This document shows, piece by piece, positions 1 through 8,981 of a DNA stretch of 64,000 nucleotides. A model generated the notes under the pieces. The model was not told the origin of the DNA. It saw only the letters and a list, made by a program, of their open reading frames with translations, and made no database searches. A program made the translations under genes and the position numbers. The DNA comes from an uncultured Flavobacteriaceae bacterium (GTDB lineage Bacteria > Bacteroidota > Bacteroidia > Flavobacteriales > Flavobacteriaceae): positions 685,001 through 749,000 of the forward strand of contig CALSUE010000001.1 in assembly GCA_943789455.1 (NCBI GenBank). Reading direction: 5' to 3'. The first letter of the stretch is position 1; every line of letters starts with the position of its first letter.

Positions 1-213
1 TTCAAGTAATGCTAAGCCTGCTACACCAGCAACATTTCTATGTGTTTCTAGCGGCAAATTTTGACCTGTTACTTTTGTTATTTTTATTCCTTTTTCAGGC
101 ACCTCTCTAACAATCATTTCATCTCCAACAGTATCCAAACAAAGACCTAGAATATCAAAACCACAAGAAATATTGGCAACTGTTGCAGGTGTAAATATTT
201 TAATTTCTTTCAT
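1..213 (-). CDS. thrB: homoserine kinase, N-terminal part (gene runs off the window)
   Basis: Only the first 71 codons lie in the window. They begin MKEIKIFTPATVANISCGFD and continue through ILGLCLDTVGDEM, the typical start of GHMP-family homoserine kinases, which phosphorylate homoserine on the way to threonine. The ATP-binding motif and the rest of the protein are beyond the edge. The ATG sits 30 bases downstream of the thrA stop on the same strand, so the two are probably co-transcribed, as in thrAB operons elsewhere. The identification rests on the N-terminal sequence plus this context. Confidence 0.9.
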   Translation of the reverse strand, partial: MKEIKIFTPATVANISCGFDILGLCLDTVGDEMIVREVPEKGIKITKVTGQNLPLETHRNVAGVAGLALLE

Positions 214-243
214 CTTATTATTTTCTAATTCGTATCCTATAAT

Positions 244-2685
244 CTATAGGTTTCCTGTTCTAATAACATCTGCAAATATTCCAGAAGCTGTAACCTCTGC
301 TCCAGCACCAGCTCCTTTAATGATTAAAGGTTGCTCAGAATATCTATCTGTATAAAACAATACAATATTATCACTTCCTTCTAAATGATAAAAGGAATGA
401 GAGGAGTTTATTTGTTCCAAACCAACCCTAGCTTTACCATCTTTAAACTCAGCTACATATTTTAAACGACAGTTCTTCGCTTTTGAATCCAAAAATAACT
501 GTTGAAATTGAGATTCATCTTTCTCTAGTGACGAATAAAAATCAGTATTATTTTTTGCATCAAGACTTTCTTTTGATAAAAATGAATTGTTTTCTATGTC
601 TTCTAATTCTAAATCAAAACCACTTTCTCTGGCTAAAATTAAAATTTTTCTAGCCACATCAATACCGCTAAGATCTATTTTTGGGTCTGGTTCGGTATAG
701 CCTTCAATAGCAGCCTGTTTTACTACTGAAGAAAAAGTTGTTGATGCATCAAATTTATTGAATACAAAATTTAGGCTCCCAGAGAGTACTGCTTGAATTT
801 TATGGACTCTATCTCCTGAGGCTATTAAGTTCTTTAGCGTATCAATAATAGGTAATCCAGCTCCAACATTAGTTTCATAAAGAAAAGAAACATTAGATTT
901 TCGAGAAACATTTTTTAAAATATTGTAGTTTTTAGAACTAGAAGCACAGGCAATTTTGTTGCAAGTTACCACTGCAATATTTTGACGTAAATAGGCTTCA
1001 TACATCTCAGAAATATTTTGATTGGCAGTAATATCTATGAAGATACTATTTCTGAGGTTTAGTTGAGAAACTCTAGAAAAATAAGTGTCAATTCCTGCCT
1101 TTTCTCCATTTTTTAAAAGTTCTTTCCAATTGGATAAATCTATACCATTGTTGTCAAAAAACATTTGTCTAGAATTAGAAACCCCTATCACTCTAATTTT
1201 TAACTTTAAATTTTCTTTAATATATTTATTTTGTTGATTGATCTGAGCTAAAAATTTCTCTCCTACGTTACCTACTCCAGTTACAAAAAGATTTAATTCT
1301 TTAATTCTTTCCTCAAAGAAGCGTTCATGCAAAGTGTTTAATGCTTTTTTTGCTTCTATCTTATCAATCACAGCAGAAATATTTTTTTCTGATGCACCTT
1401 GAGCTATTGCACGAATATTTATGTTGTTCTTTCCTAGAGCACTAAACATTTTACCACTTAATCCTTGATAATTTCTCATATTATCTCCAACTAAGGCAAT
1501 GATACATAACTGTTTTTCAATTTTAACAGGTTTTACCTTTTGCAATTGAATTTCATATTCAAATACCTCATCAATAATCGTTTTTGCTTTTGAGGCATCA
1601 TCGTCAGAAATTGCAAGACAAATAGATAATTCTGAGGAGGCCTGAGTAATTAAAATAATATTTATTTGATGTAAATAAAGTACTTCAAATAAACGTTTAG
1701 AAAAACCAGGAACACCAACCATACCATTTCCTTCAAGAGTTACTAGAGAGATATCTTCGATGTAACTAATCCCTTTTACTGGCTTATTAATACTCGTTTC
1801 TTTAGTAATTAAAGTTCCTGAGTCTTCTGGTTGAAATGTGTTTTTTATAACTATTGGAATCTCTTTCCTTAAAACTGGTTGAATTGTAGGTGGATAAATT
1901 ACTTTTGCTCCAAAATGAGACAATTCCATAGCCTCATGGTAAGATATGTGATCAATAACAGATGCTTGTTTTACAATAGATGGATTGGCTGTAAACATAC
2001 CACTTACATCTGTCCAAATTTGTAATTCTGAAGCATTTAATGCAGCAGCTATTATTGATGCTGTAAAGTCTGATCCACCTCTTCCAAGTGTAGTTGTTTT
2101 TCCATGAACGGTTCTAGCTACAAAACCAGGTATAATAGTTACTTTCTGTGTATGGGTAGAAAAATATTCATCACAATTTTTAAATGTAGCAGAAAAATCT
2201 ACTGCTGCATTGTTATAATTATCTGAAGCAACAATTAATTCTCGACTATCTTTATAAACTGTAGCAAACTTTTCGTTAGCTGCTTTTGCAATGATATAAG
2301 AAGATAGTAATTCACCAAAACTGGAAACCTTAGCTAAAGTTTTCGGACTAAGTTCTCTAAGTAAAAAACAACCCTCATATATAGTTTCCAACTGATTAAA
2401 CAATTGTTTAACACGGCTATTTACAGAAGTCTGGTGTTTTGTTGGTATTAATTCTTGTACAACCCTAAAATGATGATTTTCTAGCTCTTTTAGAATCTCA
2501 AGATACTCTTCATTCTTTTGTGCTGCCAATGTAGCACCTTTAATCAGTGCGTTTGTTGTTTTGCCAAATGCCGAAACTACCACTACTACATTTTGTTCTG
2601 CAGAGGAATTAGCAACAATATTTAATACTTTTTTAATGTTTTTTGAATTGGCGACTGATGTCCCACCAAACTTTAATACTTTCAT
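244..2685 (-). CDS. thrA: bifunctional aspartate kinase / homoserine dehydrogenase I
   Basis: This 813-residue protein is full length for the fused enzyme that catalyses the first and third steps from aspartate to homoserine. The kinase half has KFGGTS at residues 5-10 and TLGRGGSDFTA near 200-209. Two ACT-type regulatory segments lie at roughly 316-450. The dehydrogenase half starts with the nucleotide-binding GVGNVG at 470-475 and contains the conserved NVGAGLPIIDTLKNL segment. ACT domains in this family usually sense threonine, so feedback inhibition is likely. It heads a thrA-thrB transcription unit and has a 260-base upstream region with a possible attenuator. The start ATG gives MKVLKFGGTS, which matches the family exactly. 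Confidence 0.97.
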   Translation of the reverse strand: MKVLKFGGTSVANSKNIKKVLNIVANSSAEQNVVVVVSAFGKTTNALIKGATLAAQKNEEYLEILKELENHHFRVVQELIPTKHQTSVNSRVKQLFNQLETIYEGCFLLRELSPKTLAKVSSFGELLSSYIIAKAANEKFATVYKDSRELIVASDNYNNAAVDFSATFKNCDEYFSTHTQKVTIIPGFVARTVHGKTTTLGRGGSDFTASIIAAALNASELQIWTDVSGMFTANPSIVKQASVIDHISYHEAMELSHFGAKVIYPPTIQPVLRKEIPIVIKNTFQPEDSGTLITKETSINKPVKGISYIEDISLVTLEGNGMVGVPGFSKRLFEVLYLHQINIILITQASSELSICLAISDDDASKAKTIIDEVFEYEIQLQKVKPVKIEKQLCIIALVGDNMRNYQGLSGKMFSALGKNNINIRAIAQGASEKNISAVIDKIEAKKALNTLHERFFEERIKELNLFVTGVGNVGEKFLAQINQQNKYIKENLKLKIRVIGVSNSRQMFFDNNGIDLSNWKELLKNGEKAGIDTYFSRVSQLNLRNSIFIDITANQNISEMYEAYLRQNIAVVTCNKIACASSSKNYNILKNVSRKSNVSFLYETNVGAGLPIIDTLKNLIASGDRVHKIQAVLSGSLNFVFNKFDASTTFSSVVKQAAIEGYTEPDPKIDLSGIDVARKILILARESGFDLELEDIENNSFLSKESLDAKNNTDFYSSLEKDESQFQQLFLDSKAKNCRLKYVAEFKDGKARVGLEQINSSHSFYHLEGSDNIVLFYTDRYSEQPLIIKGAGAGAEVTASGIFADVIRTGNL

Positions 2686-2806
2686 TTTATAAAAGTTTTG
2701 AAAAATTTTATAGATTTTTCGATGCTATCGAAACTCGAATTGTTAACCTGATTTATATGAAAAAAATATACCCCTAAAGGGTAATAGTAGAGATGATAAT
2801 AATCAC
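2686..2806 (-). promoter_or_regulatory. candidate transcription attenuator of the thr operon
   Basis: Read on the minus strand, the leader holds a 5-bp hairpin (arms TACCC and GGGTA at 2769-2783) that overlaps the stop codon of a possible Ile/Thr-rich leader peptide. Further on is a perfect 7-bp hairpin (TTTCGAT, loop AGC, ATCGAAA at 2717-2733), followed about 11 bases later by a run of five T, ahead of the thrA ATG. A peptide rich in the pathway's end products, then a hairpin and a T-run, is the layout of ribosome-dependent attenuators such as the enterobacterial thr leader. The hairpin is GC-poor and the T-run is not directly attached, so termination strength is uncertain. This is an inference from the sequence alone. 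Confidence 0.4.
2774..2806 (-). CDS. possible thr leader peptide (Ile/Thr-rich)
   Basis: A short frame reads V/M-I-I-I-I-S-T-I-T-L followed by TAG. Seven of its ten residues are Ile or Thr, the amino acids that control thr operon attenuators in enterobacteria. The start would be GTG. No ATG is present in this frame, which is open further upstream to another GTG at 2867-2869. No Shine-Dalgarno sequence is visible, but Bacteroidota often lack one. It lies between a candidate -7 element (2874-2881) and thrA, so it would be the first frame in the thr mRNA. Chance is possible in DNA this rich in ATT and ATA. Confidence 0.35.
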   Translation of the reverse strand: MIIIISTITL

Positions 2807-2873
2807 AAATAAGTTGACTATTATCTTGTTTTGTAGTGTATTAGTTATGTATTCTATAATTTGTATCACGATT

Positions 2874-2881
2874 CAAATGTA
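2874..2881 (-). promoter_or_regulatory. candidate -7 promoter element for thrA
   Basis: The minus strand reads TACATTTG, matching the Bacteroidota -7 consensus TAnnTTTG. No TTG is found at the expected 19-base distance, so the match is partial. It would place the start of transcription near 2868, giving a leader of about 180 bases that contains the possible leader peptide and hairpin. Confidence 0.3.
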
Positions 2882-2946
2882 TGACTTAAATTTAGTTGAG
2901 AAAAAAAAAAGTAGTTTTATAGGGCACTTTTATGAATCTGATAAAA

Positions 2947-4494
2947 TCACCTATCAATATTTAAGGAATATTTATTTTTTATGATTTCTCCTATGGGTTT
3001 ATTTTGAATATTACTTTCTAACCAGGAAATAATATCGAGATACAAGAAAGCTCTACTCTCATATGGATCATCCTCAAAAGTTTTTAATTTTGAATGTAAT
3101 TTTATAAAAGCCTTTTTAATGTCTTGCGGGTAAATGTTTTGTAAGCTTTTAATAAACTTAATCATTTCTTTCTGTACCTCATGTAAATCATTCATTTTTA
3201 GCAAAAACTTATAGGTACTTTTAAGTAGCGTATCTATATGATAATCATAACCAGCCTCATAATGTGCAAATAAGTTTAAGATTCTGGAAAAACACAACAA
3301 GTCTTGTCTCATAGACAGTGATTTATTCGAAATAATTTTATCCAAATAAAAGATACAGGTATCATTATCTCCTGAACCAAAATACATACTAGCAAATTTA
3401 TAGTAAAAGGTCATCACATGATGTTCATCTATTCTATTTTTAAAAAAAACCAATCGCGAATCGATTTCAGGAATAATTTTTAAACCCTCATCAAAATTAC
3501 CATCAGTAAAATATAAGTTTATTTTGTGAAGATTTATATATAAGAAACTTAAAGCTTCAATATTGTTATCTTTTGGGAATCCGTCACTACTTATAATTTT
3601 CTCCAGACTCAAAAGTGTTTTTTCAAAACGTTTTTTTCTTCTAATAAAAAATAGAGATTCTAATAAATAATTATTGCCTTTTAAAAAAAATACAGGATGT
3701 GAATTAATCATGATTGGATTCTCATAAAATAAGGTCACCCATTTTGATGCATATTTATAACAATTTAAAAAATCTTGAGTTAAAAAACTATACCATAAAT
3801 GCGCTTTATATAGCCATAATTTTTCTCTAAAACCCAAGTGACTTATATCGAATTTTGGCAACCTATTATAAAAGTAATCTCTAATGTAAATATTTTCTTC
3901 TTCATTTTTAACATACCCAGATTTTAAAATTATACTGTAGAGCTGAAGAGATAAATTAGATAATTTACTAGCAATAACATTTAAAGCACTCAACTCTTTG
4001 GCTTGTATAGTTAACTCATCAGCTCTACTACTTATACTTCTTGTAATGTATTGAGATTCAATTACTTTCTCTAATTCAACAACTTCATATGCAAGGTTTT
4101 TTTCTTCGTTTAAAATAGCAAATTCCTTAGCCTTTTCAAGAATTTTAAGGCTCTGTTTATACAACCCTTTGTGATATAAAATTGAGGCAAAATCTAGTTG
4201 CTCTCTAATTTGAGATCGAACATTTTGATGAGACGGACTTAATTTTAAACTAATTAAAATCTGCTTGTATAAATGCGCTTTAACATTAGCTAATTGTTGT
4301 TTTTTAATCCCCCCTTTGTTTAAGATAGAAGTTTCATTATATGTTGTTGCTTTGTCTAAAAAATTAAATAAGTTTAGAAATTTTGAGTCTGCATTAACAC
4401 CCAACCTTCCAACGTATAATTTAAATTGCCTTTTTTCAGATTTTGAAAGCGATTTAATGAGTTGAAATAAATTATCTTTTTGAGATTTAGTCAT
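2947..4494 (-). CDS. conserved helical protein of unknown function
   Basis: The 515-residue protein begins MTKSQKDNLFQLIKSLSKSE. I recognise the type as one found across Flavobacteriia but know of no function. There is no signal peptide or membrane segment, so it should be cytoplasmic. It is rich in Leu, Lys, Ile and Ser and looks almost entirely helical, with repeated amphipathic stretches (for example residues 110-160) that suggest a TPR-like solenoid. No catalytic motif is visible. It stands alone between divergent thr and leu operons: its stop lies in the thr upstream region and its start faces leuA. Codon usage resembles the neighbours, so there is no sign of recent transfer. Confidence 0.8.
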   Translation of the reverse strand: MTKSQKDNLFQLIKSLSKSEKRQFKLYVGRLGVNADSKFLNLFNFLDKATTYNETSILNKGGIKKQQLANVKAHLYKQILISLKLSPSHQNVRSQIREQLDFASILYHKGLYKQSLKILEKAKEFAILNEEKNLAYEVVELEKVIESQYITRSISSRADELTIQAKELSALNVIASKLSNLSLQLYSIILKSGYVKNEEENIYIRDYFYNRLPKFDISHLGFREKLWLYKAHLWYSFLTQDFLNCYKYASKWVTLFYENPIMINSHPVFFLKGNNYLLESLFFIRRKKRFEKTLLSLEKIISSDGFPKDNNIEALSFLYINLHKINLYFTDGNFDEGLKIIPEIDSRLVFFKNRIDEHHVMTFYYKFASMYFGSGDNDTCIFYLDKIISNKSLSMRQDLLCFSRILNLFAHYEAGYDYHIDTLLKSTYKFLLKMNDLHEVQKEMIKFIKSLQNIYPQDIKKAFIKLHSKLKTFEDDPYESRAFLYLDIISWLESNIQNKPIGEIIKNKYSLNIDR

Positions 4495-4581
4495 ATTTAA
4501 AATAACTTATTAAGTTATTGAATATTAGATTTTTAAGTATTAATTATCTTGTTGAACATCGTAATAATATAAAATTAAAAG

Positions 4582-4641
4582 ATGTCTAAGAGCTATCCAA
4601 AATATAAATTCGTAAGGCAATACAAAAATATATTTCAATAA
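4582..4641 (+). CDS. possible small upstream ORF of leuA (19 residues)
   Basis: An ATG-started frame encodes MSKSYPKYKFVRQYKNIFQ and stops with TAA directly against the leuA ATG, with no base between them. This stop-start contact would allow translational coupling. The peptide is basic and Tyr-rich and contains no leucine, so it is not a classical leucine attenuator peptide. It has no recognisable family. It may be chance; conservation in related genomes would decide. Confidence 0.25.
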   Translation: MSKSYPKYKFVRQYKNIFQ

Positions 4642-5817
4642 ATGTCAGATTCCACCATTCAAATTTTTGATACAACACTTCGAGACGGAGAGCAAGTCCC
4701 TGGTTGTAAGCTAGATACAAGTCAAAAAATTATTATTGCGGAACAACTTGATATTTTGGGTGTAGATGTTATTGAGGCAGGTTTTCCAGTTTCTAGTCCA
4801 GGTGATTTTAAATCTGTTGAAGAAATTTCAAAAATAGTAAAAAATGCCTCTGTTTGTGGTCTTACTAGGGCTGTAAAAAAAGACATTGAAATTGCTGCTG
4901 AAGCTCTCAAGCATGCAAAAAAACCTAGAATTCATACGGGAATAGGTACTTCAGAATCACACATCAAATACAAATTTAATTCGAACAAAGAAGATATTCT
5001 CATCCGTGCATTCGAAGCAGTCAAATATGCGAAATCTTTTGTTGAGGATGTTGAATTTTATGCAGAAGACGCTGGTAGAACAGAAAATGAGTTCTTAGCT
5101 AGAGTATGTGAAGAGGCCATTAGAGCTGGAGCTACAGTATTAAATATACCTGACACTACAGGATATTGCCTACCAAGTGAGTATGGTGCCAAAATAAAAT
5201 ATCTAAAAGAAAATGTCAAAGGAATTGAAAATGCTATCATTTCTTGCCATTGTCATAATGATCTTGGATTAGCTACTGCAAATTCTATAGAAGGTATTAT
5301 TAACGGTGCTAGACAAATAGAATGTACAATTAACGGCATTGGAGAACGAGCAGGAAATACTGCTTTGGAAGAGGTAGTAATGATTTTAAAGCAACATCCC
5401 TACCTCAACTTAGACACAAACATAAACACTAAACATTTATACGGGTTAAGCCAATTAGTAAGTGAAAGTATGGGGGTTTACACCCAACCTAACAAAGCTA
5501 TTGTAGGCGCTAATGCATTTGCTCACAGTTCTGGAATTCATCAAGATGGTGTCATAAAAAACCGTGAGACCTATGAAATAATAGACCCTAAAGATGTTGG
5601 AGTTACAGAATCTGCCATTGTATTAACTGCTAGAAGTGGTAGAGCAGCATTAGCTTACAGAGCAAAAATTGCAGGTTATGAGTTAACAAAATTACAACTA
5701 GATATAGTTTATAATAGTTTTTTAAGTTTTGCAGACAGAAAGAAGGAAGTCAATGATGATGACATTCATCAAATCATAGAATCTACAAGTATTTCAAATC
5801 AAATATTAAAAGTTTAG
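4642..5817 (+). CDS. leuA: 2-isopropylmalate synthase, short form without regulatory domain
   Basis: It condenses acetyl-CoA with 2-oxoisovalerate, the first committed step to leucine. The TIM-barrel signature [11 protein letters not shown] is at residues 11-21, and the metal-site motif [13 protein letters not shown] is present, as is HSSGIHQDG further on. At 391 residues it ends shortly after the linker region and lacks the roughly 110-residue C-terminal LeuA dimer domain that binds leucine in the long (about 510-residue) form. Location upstream of leuCDB supports leucine synthesis rather than homocitrate or citramalate synthesis. Without the allosteric domain, leucine feedback would have to act elsewhere. 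It is the first gene of leuACDB. Confidence 0.92.
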   Translation: MSDSTIQIFDTTLRDGEQVPGCKLDTSQKIIIAEQLDILGVDVIEAGFPVSSPGDFKSVEEISKIVKNASVCGLTRAVKKDIEIAAEALKHAKKPRIHTGIGTSESHIKYKFNSNKEDILIRAFEAVKYAKSFVEDVEFYAEDAGRTENEFLARVCEEAIRAGATVLNIPDTTGYCLPSEYGAKIKYLKENVKGIENAIISCHCHNDLGLATANSIEGIINGARQIECTINGIGERAGNTALEEVVMILKQHPYLNLDTNINTKHLYGLSQLVSESMGVYTQPNKAIVGANAFAHSSGIHQDGVIKNRETYEIIDPKDVGVTESAIVLTARSGRAALAYRAKIAGYELTKLQLDIVYNSFLSFADRKKEVNDDDIHQIIESTSISNQILKV

Positions 5818-5840
5818 CCACTACCTCACGATATAATACT

Positions 5841-7223
5841 ATGAGTAAAACACTTTTTGATAAAATATGGGATCAACACGTTGTGGATTCAATTAAAGAT
5901 GGACCACAAGTGCTTTATATAGACAAGCATCTTATTCATGAAGTTACGAGCCCACAAGCTTTTAATGAACTAAAAGATAGATCAATTCCTGTTTTTAGAC
6001 CTGATCAAATTGTGGCTACAGCAGATCATAATACTCCAACTATAAATCAGCATTTACCAATTAAAGATGCGTTATCTAAAAATCAATTGGAACAACTCTC
6101 TAAAAACTGTTCTGATAATAATATTACTTTATATGAATTAGGGCACAAGTATAATGGAATTGTTCACGTGATGGCTCCTGAACTTGGAATTACACAACCC
6201 GGAATGACGATGGTTTGTGGTGATAGCCATACCTCCACCCATGGCGCTTTTGGTGCCATTGCTTTTGGAATTGGAACTAGCCAAGTTGCACAAGTATTTG
6301 CAAGCCAGTGCTTGCTTTTAAAAAAACCAAAAAGTTTACGAGTTACTGTTAACGGAAAGCTCAAAAAAGGAGTGCTTCCAAAAGACGTTATCTTATATAT
6401 AATCTCAAAACTTGGTACCAACTCTGGAACTGGATATTTTTGTGAATATGCAGGTAATGTTTTCGAGGACATGAGTATGGAAGGCAGAATGACTGTATGT
6501 AATATGAGTATTGAAATGGGAGCTAGAGGGGGAATGATTGCTCCAGATCAAACAACTTTTAATTATATAAAAGACAAACAATTTGCGCCTAAAGGAATAG
6601 ATTTTGACAAAAAAGTAGCCTATTGGAAAACCTTACCATCAGATATTGATGCTGTTTTTGATCAAGAATATATTTTTGATGCAGATGATATTGGACCCAT
6701 GATTACCTACGGAACAAATCCTGGAATGGGTATAAAAATTACAGAAACTATTCCTGAAGAAAATAATAGTTCTTTTAAAAAGTCTTTAGAATACATGAAT
6801 TTTGAAGCTGGATCATCGTTAATTGATCAGCGCATTAATTATGTTTTTATAGGTAGTTGTACAAATTCAAGAATTGAAGACTTTAGAGTAGCTGCTAGTT
6901 TTATTAAAGGAAAACAAAAAGCAGAAAATGTAACTGCTTGGCTGGTTCCTGGAAGCAAGCAAGTAGAAGCTCAAATTATTGAAGAAGGATTAAAAGAAAT
7001 TTTTGATAATGCTGGTTTTGAATTGAGACAACCTGGTTGCTCGGCATGTCTAGCTATGAATGATGATAAAATTCCAAAAGGTGAATATTGTGTCTCAACT
7101 TCTAACCGAAACTTTGAAGGAAGACAAGGTCAAGGATCTAGAACTATTTTAGCAAGTCCTCTTGTTGCTGCTGCTACAGCTGTTGAAGGGAAAATTATAG
7201 ACATAACAAAACAATTAAATTAA
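5841..7223 (+). CDS. leuC: 3-isopropylmalate dehydratase, large subunit
   Basis: This aconitase-family subunit isomerises 2- to 3-isopropylmalate with LeuD. The three cysteines that hold the 4Fe-4S cluster are visible: C340 in GSCTNSR, and C400 and C403 in [20 protein letters not shown] near 126-138 is also characteristic. Its 460 residues match the bacterial LeuC length. It begins 23 bases after leuA, and its TAA overlaps the leuD ATG by one base, which implies coupled translation of the two subunits. Confidence 0.97.
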   Translation: MSKTLFDKIWDQHVVDSIKDGPQVLYIDKHLIHEVTSPQAFNELKDRSIPVFRPDQIVATADHNTPTINQHLPIKDALSKNQLEQLSKNCSDNNITLYELGHKYNGIVHVMAPELGITQPGMTMVCGDSHTSTHGAFGAIAFGIGTSQVAQVFASQCLLLKKPKSLRVTVNGKLKKGVLPKDVILYIISKLGTNSGTGYFCEYAGNVFEDMSMEGRMTVCNMSIEMGARGGMIAPDQTTFNYIKDKQFAPKGIDFDKKVAYWKTLPSDIDAVFDQEYIFDADDIGPMITYGTNPGMGIKITETIPEENNSSFKKSLEYMNFEAGSSLIDQRINYVFIGSCTNSRIEDFRVAASFIKGKQKAENVTAWLVPGSKQVEAQIIEEGLKEIFDNAGFELRQPGCSACLAMNDDKIPKGEYCVSTSNRNFEGRQGQGSRTILASPLVAAATAVEGKIIDITKQLN

Positions 7224-7810
7224 TGGAAAAATTTACGAAAATAATATCTAAAGCAATTCCATTAGCCATAGAAAATATTGACACAGATCAAATAATTCCA
7301 GCTCGGTTCCTAAAAGCTACTGATAAAAAAGGATTTGGTGACAATGTGTTTAGAGATTGGAGATTTGATAAAAATGGAATTCCCAATACAGCATTTTCAT
7401 TAAATAATCCTTTATACTCAGGAAGTATATTAATTGCTGGTGATAACTTTGGATGTGGATCAAGTAGGGAGCATGCAGCCTGGGCATTGGTTGGCTATGG
7501 GTTTAAAGTAATTGTTTCAAGTTTTTTTGCAGATATCTTTAAAGGGAATGCTTTAAATAACGGTCTTTTACCTTTACAAGTATCTCCAGGTTTTTTAACC
7601 GTTTTAATGGATACTATCCATAAAAAACCAGAAACTGAAATTCTAGTAAATCTAGAAAAACAAATAATCTCAATAGCTGACACAAATTTATTTGAAAATT
7701 TTGAAATTGATCCTTATAAAAAAACATGTATGATTAATGGATATGATGATATTGATTATCTATTAAGTAAAAAAGAAATGATCGAGGCTTTTGAAACTCA
7801 GAGAAAGTAA
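7223..7810 (+). CDS. leuD: 3-isopropylmalate dehydratase, small subunit
   Basis: The 195-residue swivelling domain partners LeuC. The hallmark [13 protein letters not shown] lies at about residues 18-30 and [17 protein letters not shown] near 75-90, both conserved in LeuD. The length is normal for the small subunit. It starts in a one-base overlap with leuC and is followed by leuB after 50 bases, completing the leucine operon. Confidence 0.97.
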   Translation: MEKFTKIISKAIPLAIENIDTDQIIPARFLKATDKKGFGDNVFRDWRFDKNGIPNTAFSLNNPLYSGSILIAGDNFGCGSSREHAAWALVGYGFKVIVSSFFADIFKGNALNNGLLPLQVSPGFLTVLMDTIHKKPETEILVNLEKQIISIADTNLFENFEIDPYKKTCMINGYDDIDYLLSKKEMIEAFETQRK

Positions 7811-7860
7811 TTATTATAAATTAAAATCTTATATTTCCACTCTTTTCGGAAACAAAAAAA

Positions 7861-8979
7861 ATGAAATTAAAAATAGCCACCCTACCAGGAGACGGAATTG
7901 GACCAGAAGTAACCAATGAAGCAATTAAAGTATTAAAAGCTATAGCTTCAGAATTTGACCATACGTTTATTTTTGAAGAAGCTAATGTTGGTGCAATAGC
8001 TATAGACAAAACTGGAAATCCTTTACCAGATGAAACACTAGAACTTTGCATGACTACAGATGCTATATTATTCGGTTCCATAGGGCATCCAAAATATGAC
8101 AACGACCCCTCAGCAAAAGTAAGACCTGAGCAAGGTTTGTTAAAACTTAGAAAATCTTTGGGGTTATTTGCTAACATCCGTCCTGTAAAAGCATACAAAA
8201 CACTTCTAGACAAGTCTCCATTAAAAAAAGAGATTATTTCAGGTACAGATATTAGTATTTATAGAGAATTAACTGGTGGGATTTATTTTGGAGAAAAGCA
8301 ACTAAGCAAAGATGGAAATACAGCATCAGATTTGTGTGAATACAATCGTTTTGAAATTGAAAGGATAGCACATTTAGCCTTTAAAGCAGCTTTAAACAGA
8401 AAAAAGAAAGTAACCCTAGTAGACAAAGCTAATGTGTTGGAGAGCTCTAGGTTGTGGCGTAAAGTAGTTGGAGAGGTAGCAAAAGAATATTCAGAAGTAG
8501 CTCTAGACTTCTTATTCGTAGATAATGCTGCAATGCAAATGATATTAAATCCAAAACAATTTGATGTAATTCTTACAGAAAATATGTTTGGAGACATTAT
8601 TAGTGATGAAGCTAGTGTTATAGGTGGATCAATAGGTTTACTAGCATCCGCATCAATTGGTGAAAAATATGCCTTATTTGAACCCATACACGGTTCCTAC
8701 CCACAAGCAACTGGAAAAAGCATAGCTAACCCTATTGCCTCTATTTTATCTGCTGCTATGTTATTGGATCATTTTCAACTAACTAAGGAAGCAGCTCTAG
8801 TAAGAAAAGCTGTAGATAAATCTTTAAAATTACAAATTACAACACCAGATTTAAATTCAAAAACAGACATGGTTACTACTTCCAAGGTTGGAGATTTTAT
8901 CGAAGATTTCATTAACAATCCTAATGATACTAATGTAAATTTCACTAACATTCATCTTGGACAATCTACCATTATTTAA
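7861..8979 (+). CDS. leuB: 3-isopropylmalate dehydrogenase
   Basis: It oxidises and decarboxylates 3-isopropylmalate to 2-oxoisocaproate using NAD. The N-terminus KIATLPGDGIGPEV is the family signature; RELTGGIYFGEK near residue 140 and the metal-binding NMFGDIISDEASVIGG near 240 are also present. At 372 residues it is slightly longer than many LeuB proteins because of an Asn/Thr-rich C-terminal tail. It is the last gene of leuACDB and ends two bases from the stop of argH on the opposite strand, with no clear terminator in the gap. Confidence 0.97.
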   Translation: MKLKIATLPGDGIGPEVTNEAIKVLKAIASEFDHTFIFEEANVGAIAIDKTGNPLPDETLELCMTTDAILFGSIGHPKYDNDPSAKVRPEQGLLKLRKSLGLFANIRPVKAYKTLLDKSPLKKEIISGTDISIYRELTGGIYFGEKQLSKDGNTASDLCEYNRFEIERIAHLAFKAALNRKKKVTLVDKANVLESSRLWRKVVGEVAKEYSEVALDFLFVDNAAMQMILNPKQFDVILTENMFGDIISDEASVIGGSIGLLASASIGEKYALFEPIHGSYPQATGKSIANPIASILSAAMLLDHFQLTKEAALVRKAVDKSLKLQITTPDLNSKTDMVTTSKVGDFIEDFINNPNDTNVNFTNIHLGQSTII

Positions 8980-8981
8980 AA

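Noticed and set aside
2793..2984. 63-codon plus-strand frame starting MIIITNKLTIILF
   Set aside because: It lies antisense to the thr leader and runs into the 3' end of the convergent helical-protein gene. Its Ile/Thr-rich start is largely the mirror of the minus-strand leader codons, and no plus-strand gene follows that it could regulate.
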